This document shows, one piece after another, positions 10,246 to 20,753 of a stretch of DNA of 64,000 nucleotides (position 1 is the first letter of the stretch; every line of letters starts with the position of its first letter). The stretch lies in the NCBI GenBank assembly GCA_963971575.1, contig OZ020611.1, forward strand, positions 50,849,466 through 50,913,465, written 5' to 3'. Made by a program: the position numbers and the translations under genes. This stretch comes from Liopterus haemorrhoidalis (Eukaryota > Arthropoda > Insecta > Coleoptera > Dytiscidae). The notes under the pieces are model-generated. The model had not been told where the DNA came from, did no database searches, and saw nothing but the letters and a program-made list of their open reading frames with translations.

Positions 10246-11284
10246 AACTAATTGTTTCACAGTTGAGAAAATTTTCTAAAAATTAAAATGTAACCTAATT
10301 ACATTTAAAATTTCAATGATTTGTAAGTAATGTATAAGTGAGTAGAGGAGTATGGTGCGGTTTAGTTTACATATATTTCCACTACATTACTCATCGTTAC
10401 CGAAATGATTGAATTAGTGGGTCGACGGCGGTTAGTGGTGGTGAGCGTTGGCACTCGCGCAGAGATGACACATAAGACCCAAAGGGAAGTGACGAGATCA
10501 TCGGGCTGGAAATGATTCAGCGATTGATAAAGGAATCTGCTTAACCAACCGAACACTACGTTAAACCAGTTAAATGCCGTAACTACCATAGCTAAGTTAA
10601 CGGCACTAGTGTTTATAAGTATTACCACCAAAAACACTAACAATAAATGGTAGTTGATATTCAGTTGGCGGTAAAGTATTTTCGTTTTACTAATAATTAC
10701 TAAAAAAAAATCAGCTGTCGCCACCACAGGACCGACCTCCATCATAAAGTACTTGTATAAAATACATTCTAGTAGCAGAGTAGAAATAACTTGGCCTAAT
10801 ATTTTCTAACAGAGATATTATTTATCATAACCATGGAAACGTTACATACAAGTATACACCGCACCTCGAATAACTCGAATAACTCGAATAACTATTTTAA
10901 AACATTCAAAAAATTCTTCAGAATAAAACTAGACAAGAGGGTCCACTTAAGGACTATAATAAGAATTCTGCATCACTTCTGGTTTCAACGGAAATTGTTT
11001 CAACTTTTAATCTAGCATAGAGAATCGGTACTTAAATTTTTTTGTTCTTGAAAGTAGGTACATTAAATTAGCTTTACAAAGATATCAAAATATCTTACTT
11101 TAATTTTTACCACTTCAAAACCATTTATTTACACAATAATAAATAACATAAATCGTACAAAGTTAAACATAGCAAGCTTTGAAAATGATTTTGTTACATC
11201 AAAAAATAAATAAAACCTATAAAATTTCTTGCCTGTTAGTACGAGTTTGACATTAAAGGTGATAACAGCAAATCGTTTGTAATT
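10246..11284. other. Spacer with one unassigned minus-strand frame
   Basis: A 127-codon minus frame at 10362-10745 has hydrophobic stretches but no domain I recognise, and lies in a locally GC-richer patch. I treat it as probably chance. The remainder is AT-rich with a triplicated CTCGAATAA at about 10866-10892. Confidence 0.4.
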
Positions 11285-11419
11285 ATGGCTCACGTCCGTT
11301 ATTCAAATGAAGAAATAACAGATATGGTTCTGATATTCGGGGAATGTCCAATAAACTCTGTTAGGGCCCAGCAACTTTACCAAGAAAGGTATCCTTTATC
11401 AAGAATAGTACTAGGCTAG
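11285..11419 (+). CDS. DUF4817-like helix-turn-helix fragment
   Basis: A 44-codon frame starts MAHVRYSNEEITDMVLIF and continues GECPINSVRAQQLYQERYP. This is the signature of the small DUF4817 helix-turn-helix domain (EYxDMxLIYGECxxNxxxAxRLYxERFP), which is common in insect genomes at the N terminus of TE-associated and orphan proteins. The ATG at 11285 fits the usual start of that domain. The frame stops directly after the YQERYPLSR block, so only this domain is present. No transposase follows it downstream. Its function in the family is not established; DNA binding is inferred from the fold. It is likely a fragment of a larger mobile gene. Confidence 0.7.
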   Translation: MAHVRYSNEEITDMVLIFGECPINSVRAQQLYQERYPLSRIVLG

Positions 11420-11439
11420 AATAGTACAATATAATGAGT

Positions 11440-11880
11440 ATTAGTATCAAAAAGATATAATACTTCAAGAGTAATATAAAAAATATAAATTCGGACGTTT
11501 CGGAAACTGCTCAACAATCTGTTTCCGTCTTCAGCGATCACGAGAAGTGATAAACATTTCAGTTTTCTTCGAGTTTTTATACCGAGTATTGTAAGAGTGG
11601 GAGCAGGTTATAGGTGCGTTTCTATTGGTTGGGTGGTTGGGATCAGGTATGGGTAGGGACGGGACTACCTGCGGAGGATTAACGACCGGATTAAGGTTGT
11701 CACGTTATTGTGTGGTAATGAGTTGTTTGTTACCGGATTAGTGACTTGAGGATTAAAAGGATAATGGAAAGCCAGAGTTGAAAAAATTCTATGCTGGCTT
11801 GGCTGACAGCATCCCCTTTGATCAAAAACTCTGGAGATGCTGTCAGCCAAGCCAGCATAGAATTTCCTCAACTCCTTATA
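11440..11880 (-). pseudogene. Penelope-like element, C-terminal tail (probable)
   Basis: On the minus strand the segment 11460-11560 reads KLKCLSLLVIAEDGNRLLSS with FRNVRIYI. This EDGN...SFRNV block recurs near the 3' part of many arthropod Penelope-like elements. Upstream frames (11580-11665) give LIPTTQPIETHL and TLTILGIKTRRK. No GIY-YIG endonuclease could be read. A separate Penelope reverse-transcriptase fragment at 40976-41760 shows that such elements occur in this genome. The identification rests on a short motif and is moderate only. Confidence 0.45.
11775..11874. repeat. Near-perfect 38-bp inverted repeat (hairpin)
   Basis: The arms 11775-11812 and 11837-11874 are inverted copies with about two mismatches, including the shared block ATGCTGGCTTGGCTGACAGC. 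They are separated by a 24-bp loop. Transcription of either strand would give a long stem. Confidence 0.9.
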
Positions 11881-11924
11881 ATTAATTTTTACTAGATTTT
11901 GAGGAAAGTGGCTTGTGGCCGTCT

Positions 11925-13415
11925 GTCGCCCCTCCTGGCCTGGTGTCCTGTGCGGTCGTCAGATTTGATAAGCTCGATTGAAATTTTGCCTGGGTCTGGA
12001 GCTTTGCCGTTCTTCATGGATTTGAGCGCTTTTAGAACTTCTTCATGAGCGAAGTCGGGAACTGTATCTTGGGAGCTAAGGTAGTTATTATTTTGTGTCT
12101 AAGTAACATCCAAAAATTCCTTCCTCTTTTCGGTTAATAACTACTTGTAGTAGGTGTATCATTATCAGGTTGATGCTGCTTTTGTCTTGGTTTTGAGTCC
12201 TAACGTTTTTAATATACTCCAGGCTTTGATCGCTCTGGTAATACCTGTGCATTTATTAATTTCATTGCCAATATTCCGCCATTGTTCGTTTTCGGCTTTA
12301 TTTACTGCTATTTGTGAATCTTTCGTACATTTGCTGTATAAAATACAGTCATCCGCTTTCTTTTATGCTAGCCAATTAATGTAGAATTCTTTTTTAAGCT
12401 GGATTTTATAAGCTATTTCTTTAGTCCACCATATTGTCAAGCTTGTCCTAGAGAGTGATTTTTCAATCACACCTCTTTAGCTGCTTGGTGTAAACCTACG
12501 TATATATTATTGTCAGTGATGGCATCCTACCGGTTTGGACCGGTTCGCGCGAACCGTTTATTGAAATGGTTAAAATTAAAAATTATTGAAACCATAGGGA
12601 ACCGATTGTAAGAATTATTAAAAATAAATGAATTACTCTGACTTCAGTTTTGAATCGTGCGCCGTGGCCTGCAGTGTTGCAAATGTAATATTTATTTTAT
12701 AGGTTATTAATAATACGTTCTTATTTTTTTTTCCTTATATTTAATAATGGAAGTAAGTGATTTGTTTTCACCCTTGAAAATACAGAATAGGTTCCTAGAT
12801 ATCACATGACTTTATAGAACCGTTTTCTGAAAATTTAGGATTCCATCACTGATTATTGTACATTATTTGTGGAGAGCTTTTCTTTATTGTACTGAGATTT
12901 TGTGTTCACCTTAGCTGGTATAGGAATTTTATGGAATCGTCCTTAAGGCTTGTTAAGTTGTATTTTATAAGATCAGGATTTGTTACTATCTTGTCAATTT
13001 TAGACGGATTGCCGCTAGTTGGCCGTTTAAAAGGGAAGTATATTTTGGACTCGACTAAATGATGATCGGATCCACATTCTTCTCCTCTCTTCACTCTAAC
13101 TTAGGTAATAAATAATTTTGTGACCAGCTTTATTACGACATACTTATAGTCTATACTTAATAGATTTCAACTGCAATATGGATATTTTGATATTTCAACT
13201 GCAATATGGATATTTTTGGATTTGAGTCCAAGTATATTTGTGAATGTCTTTATGTTGCTTTACTTTATGTTACCAGTCATTGGAATTGCGCAAATGAATA
13301 TAATGACATAATTTTCTGAGCCTTTAGTCATTATTGTTAAAAGTACATTCGCCAAATTTTCCAACTATTGGGTCGTCAATTCTTTTTCCAACTGCCGTTT
13401 TGGTCTCCACAAAAT
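11925..13415 (-). pseudogene. RTE/BovB-type LINE, endonuclease plus RT N-terminus, decayed
   Basis: Read on the minus strand from 13415, the apurinic endonuclease is recognisable: KTAVGKRIDDPIVGKFGECT, FNNND, HKDIHKYTW and the C-terminal VKRGEECGSDHHLVESKI, which holds the SDH catalytic motif. After an interrupting MITE, the linker is read as KCTKDSQIAVNKAENEQW with RNIGNEINKCT. The start of the reverse transcriptase follows near 12050-11960: HEEVLKALKSMKNGKAPDPG, KISIELIK. Stops and frameshifts are frequent and the RT catalytic core is missing. The motif set matches the RTE/BovB-like endonuclease-RT proteins of insects. A 27-bp direct duplication occurs at 13170-13222. Confidence 0.85.
12514..12851. 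mobile_element. hAT-type MITE, 338 bp, nested in RTE LINE
   Basis: Terminal inverted repeats CAGTGATGGCATCC and GGATTCCATCACTG (one mismatch) are flanked by a perfect 8-bp duplication ATTATTGT at 12506-12513 and 12852-12859. This is diagnostic of hAT-type insertion. It separates the endonuclease and RT parts of the surrounding LINE. A palindromic ACCGGTTTGGACCGGTTCGC lies near the left end. There is no coding capacity. Confidence 0.95.
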
Positions 13416-14160
13416 TAATAAAAAATATTCATTTAATAAAAATCAAAGAACCCAATTTTAATTTTCAATAATAGTAATACCGATCAAATAAAACGATGCT
13501 AAAATTTTAGTTAACTAATATCAGCAAACACCAATTAAGCCGCAATTATATTGCAGCTTAACATTTAGCGCCACTATCGGCTATTACAGTAACTACAAAT
13601 AAGCGATTAAAATTGCACTTATGACACGGTAGCGAGCGCATGCATATGAGTTTAAGATAATTGTTAATTTATTCATGAAAATGTCCCTTGGGCGAGGCTA
13701 AGCCCGGTCCTGGACACTCATACACTGTAATTACACAGACACTGCTATTCTACGATTAGATTAAGCTCGCTTTAAAAAATGTTAAATCCTGGATTTTAAA
13801 TACGCGTTTTACTACACTGTTATCGTTAATGGCAGATTTTTATTGGTGATAAATTAAATGTATTTGTTTTTAAATTGATGCTTTATTTTTATTTGTGTAT
13901 TTTCATTTTATTTATGTTTATAATTTTGATACATAAATGGTTTGGTGCAGACTGGTTCCGAAAAAGCTTTTCCATATATCAAATATCAAAGTGGTATATG
14001 GGGATACTTTTCAAAATAATGATAACGCAAATTATATAGCAGCAAAATTTTATTTGAACATATTATCTGTATTATTAGAAATTTTAAAGCAACAAACTAT
14101 ACAATAAATTAAAAGTGCGATTTTTCACGCAGTTCAGGATTTTGTAGGTATATAGTTGTG
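13416..14160. other. AT-rich spacer, no gene seen
   Basis: No open frame of note. A short GC-rich patch at 13683-13715 is the only compositional feature. Confidence 0.4.
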
Positions 14161-14167
14161 ATGACAA

Positions 14168-15035
14168 CCTTAGTCTTAAACTGTGCCAAAGAAATGTCAT
14201 ATGTTACATTTGGTCCATCCTCCTATATAGCGTTGAAGTTTGGACCCTCAAGATTGGTATAGTAAAGGAGAAGTTACTTGACAGTTTGATCGATTGAGAA
14301 CCGATAAAGAAATATATATCTATTTCATACAGTTTTATGTAAGATGTCAAGAACGTATGTCTTCTTCTTACTGTAACGTACGTTCATAGTTTTTGTCTTT
14401 TTTTGTTACATTATAATATGGTAACTTCAACGTATATCTCTTTGTATAAACGCGCAGCGGGCATTCAGCTCCCACCACTAGATGGAAGACAGATGTGTCA
14501 AGTGAAACAAATTGTATCTCTTTCTCTATTTCTAGGTCTGTCTGTGAGCAAATGAAATGGCTCTATTCAAAAATGTAAATTTGATTGCTATAGTTCTTTC
14601 CCATATGCTTTAATTAACCGTCGACTGTCAACTAAAGTCTCCTTTACTGTACCATGAATTTCCAGAAGCTTTCGAAATGTGGCTGTATAGCAGAATTCTC
14701 CGAATCTCCTGGGTAGAGAGAGTATGTATCAACGAAGTTCTACAATGATCAAGAACAGACCGTCAGTTGCTAAAGGCAATCAAGTGTAGAAGAATCTCTT
14801 ATTTTCATCATATTATAAGAAGAAATAAATATCAGCTTCTCCAACTAATACTGAAAGGCAACATTGAAGGTCGACGCGAAATCTGTAGAGACAATTATCT
14901 TGTTTTCGTAATACAAGGAACTGGATTGGGATAAGAAATACAGAACAACTTTTTAGTTTGAAAGAAGATAGATCTGTTTTTTTCCCAAGGGATTGCTCCA
15001 ACGTCAGGAAAACCAGACATGGCACTTGAAAAAAG
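14168..15035 (+). pseudogene. RTE-type LINE reverse transcriptase, C-terminal part
   Basis: The plus strand reads SLKLCQRNVICYIWSILLYS then VEVWTLK just before 14257. After an inserted MITE it continues EAFEMWLYSRILRISWVERV, KAIKCRRISYFHHIIRR and YQLLQLILKGNIEGRR. These blocks follow the YADD core in RTE-like proteins (family pattern CYVWSVLLYG.E.WTL...LEAFEMW.YRRILRISW). In-frame stops are few in the second half, but the RT core is absent. The opposite orientation from the LINE at 11925-13415 shows a separate insertion. Confidence 0.85.
14260..14649. mobile_element. Tc1/mariner-type MITE, 390 bp, nested in LINE
   Basis: Inverted ends (AGTAAAGGAGAAGTTACTTG at the left, with the complementary form at the right) of about 35 bp lie between TA dinucleotides at 14258-14259 and 14650-14651. 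The element splits the RT peptide between WTLK and EAFEMW. It has no coding capacity. Confidence 0.85.
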
Positions 15036-15169
15036 AATAGTTAAGGAGGTCTAAATCTTGCTTGTCTGAGACAATTTTTTTGAGCACATTTTTTGCAGCA
15101 ATTGCTTCAAAATCAACAACTTAATCAAAATCACGGATAAAAATCATTTTACAGCTGTATAATCTAAGT

Positions 15170-16567
15170 CATTATTTCCTAAATGGGGTCTCTCGCTGTT
15201 GCTTCAGGAGCGCTAGAAGATTCAAAAGGGGCACTGGAAAGAAAAGGGGTGTTGGAAGACAAGTGGGTGGCACGGAGTACAAGGCTACTCAAAATAGGCA
15301 ATACAAAATATTTCCTTCTACGTTCAAATGTCTGAAAAGCTGGTTAATATTAGAAAAGTTGTTTGAAGTTCAAATATTTTATATTTTCCTGATTTACAGA
15401 ATTCAGTTAACTTATTAAAAAAAATTAACTGTTAAATCCAACAATAAACATCCAACCAGAATCGCCATCGCAATCAGAAAGGCAATAATGCGCACGCGCG
15501 TAATGCTGTAAACCGGCAGGGATTTTATCCGTGAACAGAGAACGCGGATTTTATTCATTAGTTAGTCCTAATACTATTGGAGTGACTGATCAGTTCAATA
15601 AGAAATTATAAGTAAAACTAATACTGCCCCGTAAAGCTGATATCGATGTTGAGAAGGTCTATGACCGCTAGCGTTAAATCATTTGTATGTGCTGTTAAGC
15701 TGCATTCCCATCTCAGTAATTTAACACTCTGTGCGTTGTAGATAGTTTTTAAACGAGTGCAATTGGTATGATCGGACAAGCTCGTACTATCTCGCTCAAC
15801 AGTAGTATAGCAACGACAAAGCACGAGCATGTCCGATCATACCAAATGACCTCGTTTAAAAATTATCCATAGCGTACAACGTATAGATTTACAGAGGTGG
15901 GAATGTAGCTTTATACGTGAATTCAACTTCTGCAATAATTTGTACAAAGATATTTTAATAGATTAACAAATTATAGTTTCAATTAGCTGTTCGCAACCGG
16001 CTATAAACTGTAGATGCCTTATATGTACTAAAAATGGATATAATACTGACCATATTACTCCTAAATGTACATAGATTCTGGAACCAGGAGCTCTAGGCTC
16101 ACCTCGGGCTTACGCGCCAATAATGAACTAAAAAGTTTTCAAAGACTATAATAAATATGTTTGATCAGTTAATTAATTTTTGATCTGATATAAAATATGT
16201 TGCGTAGCATCATTTGCTAAGAAATATTTATTAATATTATCAGTAAAATTATTGACTGTATCAGTAAAAATGTTGACTTGATCAATAAAAATAGTTCTCA
16301 ATATTGATAAGCAGTATCTTTAAATATTTTTACTGATCACTAATGTTGAGCTGGATATGAAAAAGTAATTTTATCTCACTAGGCCCAAAATTTACATTAA
16401 TTATTTTAATATTTATGAATCAAGTACGTCTAGATGCTTTTATACATTTTATTTTATAAAATAAATGCTTAAAACATGTTTTAAAATTTTATTTTCAGTG
16501 TATCGTTTTTGACTGAATTTATATGCTCTAAAGGGGGCGTTATTCCGAAAAACTTTGGGAAACACTG
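15170..16567. mobile_element. hAT-type element, 1398 bp, non-autonomous
   Basis: A perfect 8-bp duplication ATCTAAGT (15162-15169 and 16568-16575) flanks inverted ends CATTATTTCCTAAA and TTTGGGAAACACTG. The interior has no transposase frame. It carries a long palindrome at 15690-15925 and AT-rich right-hand sequence. The length is between a typical MITE and a full hAT, so it may be a decayed or composite copy. Confidence 0.85.
15690..15925. repeat. Long palindrome, ~100-bp arms
   Basis: Arms at about 15690-15788 and 15825-15925 pair with around 80% identity. The inner 40 bp (TTGGTATGATCGGACA block) is nearly perfect and the spacer is about 36 bp. It looks like a foldback MITE or a hairpin-RNA precursor inside the hAT element. 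Confidence 0.85.
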
Positions 16568-16575
16568 ATCTAAGT

Positions 16576-17393
16576 ATTAAGAACTTTCATTTAATAACTT
16601 AATTTAATTTAAATGTATAGTAATAAATAAATAAATAAAGAAATTAAGTGTGAATTTTCATATATGTCGGAATTTTGTAAGCATGTAGTCAAGGACGCTC
16701 GATTGCTACTTGTTTAGGAGCACAATTTTTACTGTAATCATGTCAGTCAATTTTTTTTAACATTGTCGTTTGGGCCCAAACGGTGGCCAGGATCGGCTTG
16801 GACCTATCTCTGACGCGGGGGCTACCCATCAGGGAATCGAGGAGCCTGGAGAAGTCTTCTCCCACTCACATGGTACTGGTTGCTTGGCTAATCAGCTGTA
16901 CGAGTGTCTGGTGTCGATGTCTTGGTCTGGAGCGTGTGGACTGGAACGTGTAGAGGAGTTGGCTAGGTTCCTCTGCATCGATACCGTGCGACGTCCATGT
17001 ATATGTACTACTGGTTGACCTAGTTCCAATATTCATTCGTAATGACAAATAGTTCCTTATTACAAGAAAGCACCGTATGCATTTCGTAATCAGGTAACAT
17101 ATGCTAGACGCTGACAAATAGTTTTTTCAATCAAACAGCTCAGCGTCACAATGACTAGATGTCGCAATCCTGATCTAGGATTACCTTTGTGACAATATTT
17201 AACAGTTCATTGCAAACTTTGGGGATAATGTTTTATACTTCACACGGTAATTAAGAGCCGTTGTCTTTTAGAGCCAAGGCTTGGTTCAGAGACTCAGTAG
17301 TAATAAAAATAATAATAATAATAACAACTTCGCTTTCAAGTAGTACTACACTATACTACTAATATATACTATATATGGTATAAATAGAAAGTG
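16576..17393. other. Spacer with GC-rich island (16765-17015)
   Basis: A 250-bp GC-rich island with an open plus frame at 16770-17018 begins at a 16-bp perfect palindrome CGTTTGGGCCCAAACG (16767-16782). No domain is recognised in the 82-residue peptide. It may be a LINE 5' UTR or other TE segment. Flanks are AT-rich with a short (AAT)n at 17306-17325. Confidence 0.4.
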
Positions 17394-17527
17394 CGACTTA
17401 AAAGTGAAATATTTTTATCTTTTTTTTTATTATGATCCGAGCTACAGATAGCTCAAGAGAACGGATGCGAAAAGGTTTATATCAAATTGAAACAGTTTGT
17501 AAATAAAAATATTTTACTTTCAAGTCG
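17394..17527. mobile_element. Small TIR element, 134 bp
   Basis: Inverted ends of 25 bp start CGACTTAAAAGTGAAATATT, with three mismatches between arms. No clear target duplication was found. Confidence 0.55.
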
Positions 17528-18369
17528 TTGAGAATTTAATTTTTCGTAGATATTGCTAAATTACATAAATACTTTTTCCAATATTATTAGGTATCTTTAT
17601 CAATTTTAGACACATCCAAAAATATAACAGAAATTATTCAAACAAATTAACAGGTGTGTGCCACATTTTAACACTTCCAGCCATCATTTCTACTGTACAA
17701 ACAGACAAACACATGAGTGACGGATACCCTAAAAGATATTTACCTTCAACATTTCCAATATTTGTGACTTGCATTTCTAGAATTATTATTAATAGTATAC
17801 TAAAACAAAAGTTTCATAGCACATGATTTTATCGCACGCGTTGAGGTTATAAAACGAGTCGTGAAGCGATGAGTTTTCTGATCGACAAGTGCGGCAAAAA
17901 GTCTTATGTAACAAGTTTTTATACTATTTTTTCTAGTTTGCTATTTCATGCCTTTCAAAATAATAAATTTGCATTATATAATCAAACAACATCCTCGTTT
18001 AGGTAATTTGGTATGTGAATGTAGCGGTTAGACGGACTGGTTTGATAGTTTAATATATACGAAGGTAGCTGTCAATTTTTGTTTCTGTAAAATTTGCAGG
18101 ATATACCTATAAATTCTACCAATTTTATGAAATAAAATGTTAAGTGTCATAATGAAACTCATTATAACACTCAATTCAGTTTTATAATGAGTTTCTTATA
18201 TATGCAAAATAGAAAAAAAAAGAAATTTCTTTAATAACATCTAATAATCAAAAAATCATCAAAATAGGCCGAGAACAAATTTAAATTTGACTTTAAACAG
18301 TTAGCTTTTTTTTAAAAATAAATCTTGTTTATTTATTATTTTTTTTTTTTTAAATAACAAGCAATAATG
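17528..18369. other. AT-rich spacer, no gene seen
   Basis: An imperfect inverted repeat of ATAATGAAACTCATTAT lies near 18152-18195. Otherwise low complexity. Confidence 0.4.
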
Positions 18370-18565
18370 GAGACAAACACTTTATTAAACAATCAATTGG
18401 CTTTTACAACCCTTAGAGGGTTTTTGCCGCCTCCACATTCTTCCATTTTCCGCGATCAAGCGCTAATCTTCTCCAATTATGGGCATTCTTTGCAGGTCTT
18501 TGTGCATATTGTCTACCCATCTTACTCGAGGTCTTCCTCTTAGTCTGTTTGTTAAGTAACACTAA
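18370..18565 (-). pseudogene. RTE-type LINE, 3' end fragment
   Basis: On the minus strand a frame-shifting peptide reads RLRGRPRVRWVDNM, then AHNWRRLALDRGKWKN and VEAAKTL. These are the last residues of RTE/BovB-like endonuclease-RT proteins (pattern RGRPR.RW.D......NWRRLA.DR.KW). A short 3' UTR ending in AATAAAGTGTTTG follows. Only the extreme 3' end is present, as expected for a 5'-truncated copy. Confidence 0.75.
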
Positions 18566-19313
18566 GTTCATTATGAATGTAAAATAGAAAATCCTGTATC
18601 ATGAATCAATATATTGAAAGATGTTGAATTTATTTATGTTAGAAAAATGCAAAATTCGTTTGCAAAGAGCTGTGTTTATTTAAACAAACAGTAATAAAAT
18701 TTTATAGTGTAGTATTTCAGATGCAGAAATGGAATACAATATAAAGTTCCAGAGTTTTGTATTTGTTTGCGTGTGTAAACTCTAATCCGTATACCCGAGC
18801 CGTTTTCCATATTCATGTAAAGAATTTTTTTGTTTAACTATTCTGTAATGCTTTAAAAATGTCGTGTTTGTTTTTTTCTGATGGAAATAACACGAATGAA
18901 TGGAAACATTAGTACGAACGTATATTTAGAATTTGTAACAAGCGGGATAGTTTTATTTTATTATGGAAATTAAATGTGCAAAAATATTTATGAAATTAAC
19001 TTCAGTACGCTGGGTTACTTTGTTTTATATGAAAATCTAATGACTGATTTTGTTTCATAACATTTTTATGGCGGAGATAACATAGAAATATGCATTTTAA
19101 TTCGGGTCTTCAACAAAATGTTAATATAATTACTCTTTGTTTCGTTTACACAGGAGGTCATGCACTGGAACCGACTGTTTTCCACATACGATTTTTTGCA
19201 ACTCAACGGGAATTAAAAAATGATTTCTGTAATATTTGGCTCATCATACTGTTACGTGGTTACAATAAAATGTAAAACGAATTTAGTTGTGATTTTAAAT
19301 CTTTATTAAACTT
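18566..19313. other. AT-rich spacer, no gene seen
   Basis: Contains a chance 61-codon frame (19090-19275) without recognisable domain. Confidence 0.4.
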
Positions 19314-19614
19314 CAGTCTGTATAATAAGACATACAGTTACTCACAAAATTGAGCGTACAAACGTTTTAGAAATATACCTCTTAGGTAAAGATGCCTTAA
19401 ACCAATTCAGCCAGATTATTTAAACCAATTATTTTTTATTTCTAAAATACATTTAGAGATACAAAACTATCATAAATGGTATAAAATTAAATAATATATA
19501 TTAAACATTTTTTATAGAAAACAAAAAATATATACATTTTCAGACACACAAAATTGAGCGTACAAAAAGTAGTAATACTAATAAAATAATTAGAAAACAA
19601 TCAGTTAATTTAAA

Positions 19615-20622
19615 TTAATATTTTTTCGCCTCACCTTTTGCTTCTATTACTGCTTGAAGGCGATTTTGCATAGACTGCACTAATTTTCCACAAACTTCTG
19701 CTGGTATATTATTCCACTCTTCTTGAAGTTTCGTTTTAAAATCATTTTTATTAGAAAATGAATTTGTTTTTATCCGAACTTTTAATTATGTCCATAAATT
19801 TCCAATTGGATTGAGATCAGGCGATTGTGGCGGTGTTTTGAGTAATTTTGGTGCATTGTATAACAGCCATTCCTTTACAATAAGCGCAGTATGTTGGGGA
19901 TCGTTATCTTGTTGAAAATAATAAACTGGTGGCATATCTAATTTTTCTGCAGTAGCCGTAAGATTATTTTTCAAGATGTTTAGATATTTCCATTTATCCA
20001 TGATCCCTTCTATATATTCTAAATTACCTGGGCCGTTTGAGCCCATAGAACCCCACAACATAACTTATCCGCCTCCGTGTTTTACTGTCGGAACGGTATT
20101 AATTTTTTTAAATTCTGTATTGGGCTTCCACCAAACAATTTGTCTGCCGTCCGACCCAAAAAAATTAATTTTCGTCTCGTCAGAAAAAATAACTTTATTC
20201 CAGAAGCTAATTGGTTTTTTTACATACATTTTTGCAAATTCTAAGCGTTTCTTTTTATTGGTTTTTGAAATTAATGGTTTCTTGCGTGCAATTCGACAGT
20301 TGTAGTTATTTTTCCGGAGTACTGTTTCTACTGAAATTTGTTTATTTAATCTTTGTGACAATTCTGACTCGGGTACATTAATTTTAGGATCTTGCTTGAT
20401 TTTTCGCAAAATAAATATTTCATCCACAGTTGATAATTTTTTTTTCTGCCTCTGCCTGTTTGGTTTTGATAGTACCTTCATATTTAAATGGATTTATTAT
20501 TTTTTAAATTATGGTCTTTGGTTTACTATATCACCTATTTCTCGCCTTGTATGACCCGAGCCGTATAATTTAACTATAAGTTTGCGCGTAGATTCGTCAG
20601 TCTGTTTACGTTTATTTTCCAT
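19615..20622 (-). pseudogene. Tc1 (DD34E) transposase, recently inactivated
   Basis: The start ATG at 20620-20622 opens MENKRKQTDESTRKLIVKLY, then GSGHTRREIGDIV: the N-terminal paired-like helix-turn-helix. The main frame resumes at 20481 after a stop and frameshift. The catalytic triad is readable: FSDETKINFF (first Asp), YYFQQDNDPQHTA (second Asp), and 34 residues later SPDLNPIGNLW, where the expected Glu is Gly. One stop at 20062-20064 replaces a residue in HGGG.VMLWGSM. The C terminus ends QAVIEAKGEAKKY at 19615. About 330 codons is normal for Tc1. The few lesions suggest relatively recent death. Confidence 0.92.
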
Positions 20623-20753
20623 TATAATAGAAACAAAATCACTGTACTTAAATGTGGCCTAATGCAAACTAAACTAATAAAAAAAAACATCTGTTGCAAG
20701 ATAAAACCTATGCAATATAATTTCAGGAAAAGACAGGTCTTAAATGAAACGAA

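Noticed and set aside
10362..10745. 127-codon minus frame with hydrophobic stretches
   Set aside because: No domain recognised, no splice or TE context; kept only as a remark in the spacer entry.
16866..17117. 83-codon minus frame opposite the GC-rich island
   Set aside because: Overlaps the plus frame antisense; neither has a recognisable domain and the minus one is less plausible in composition.
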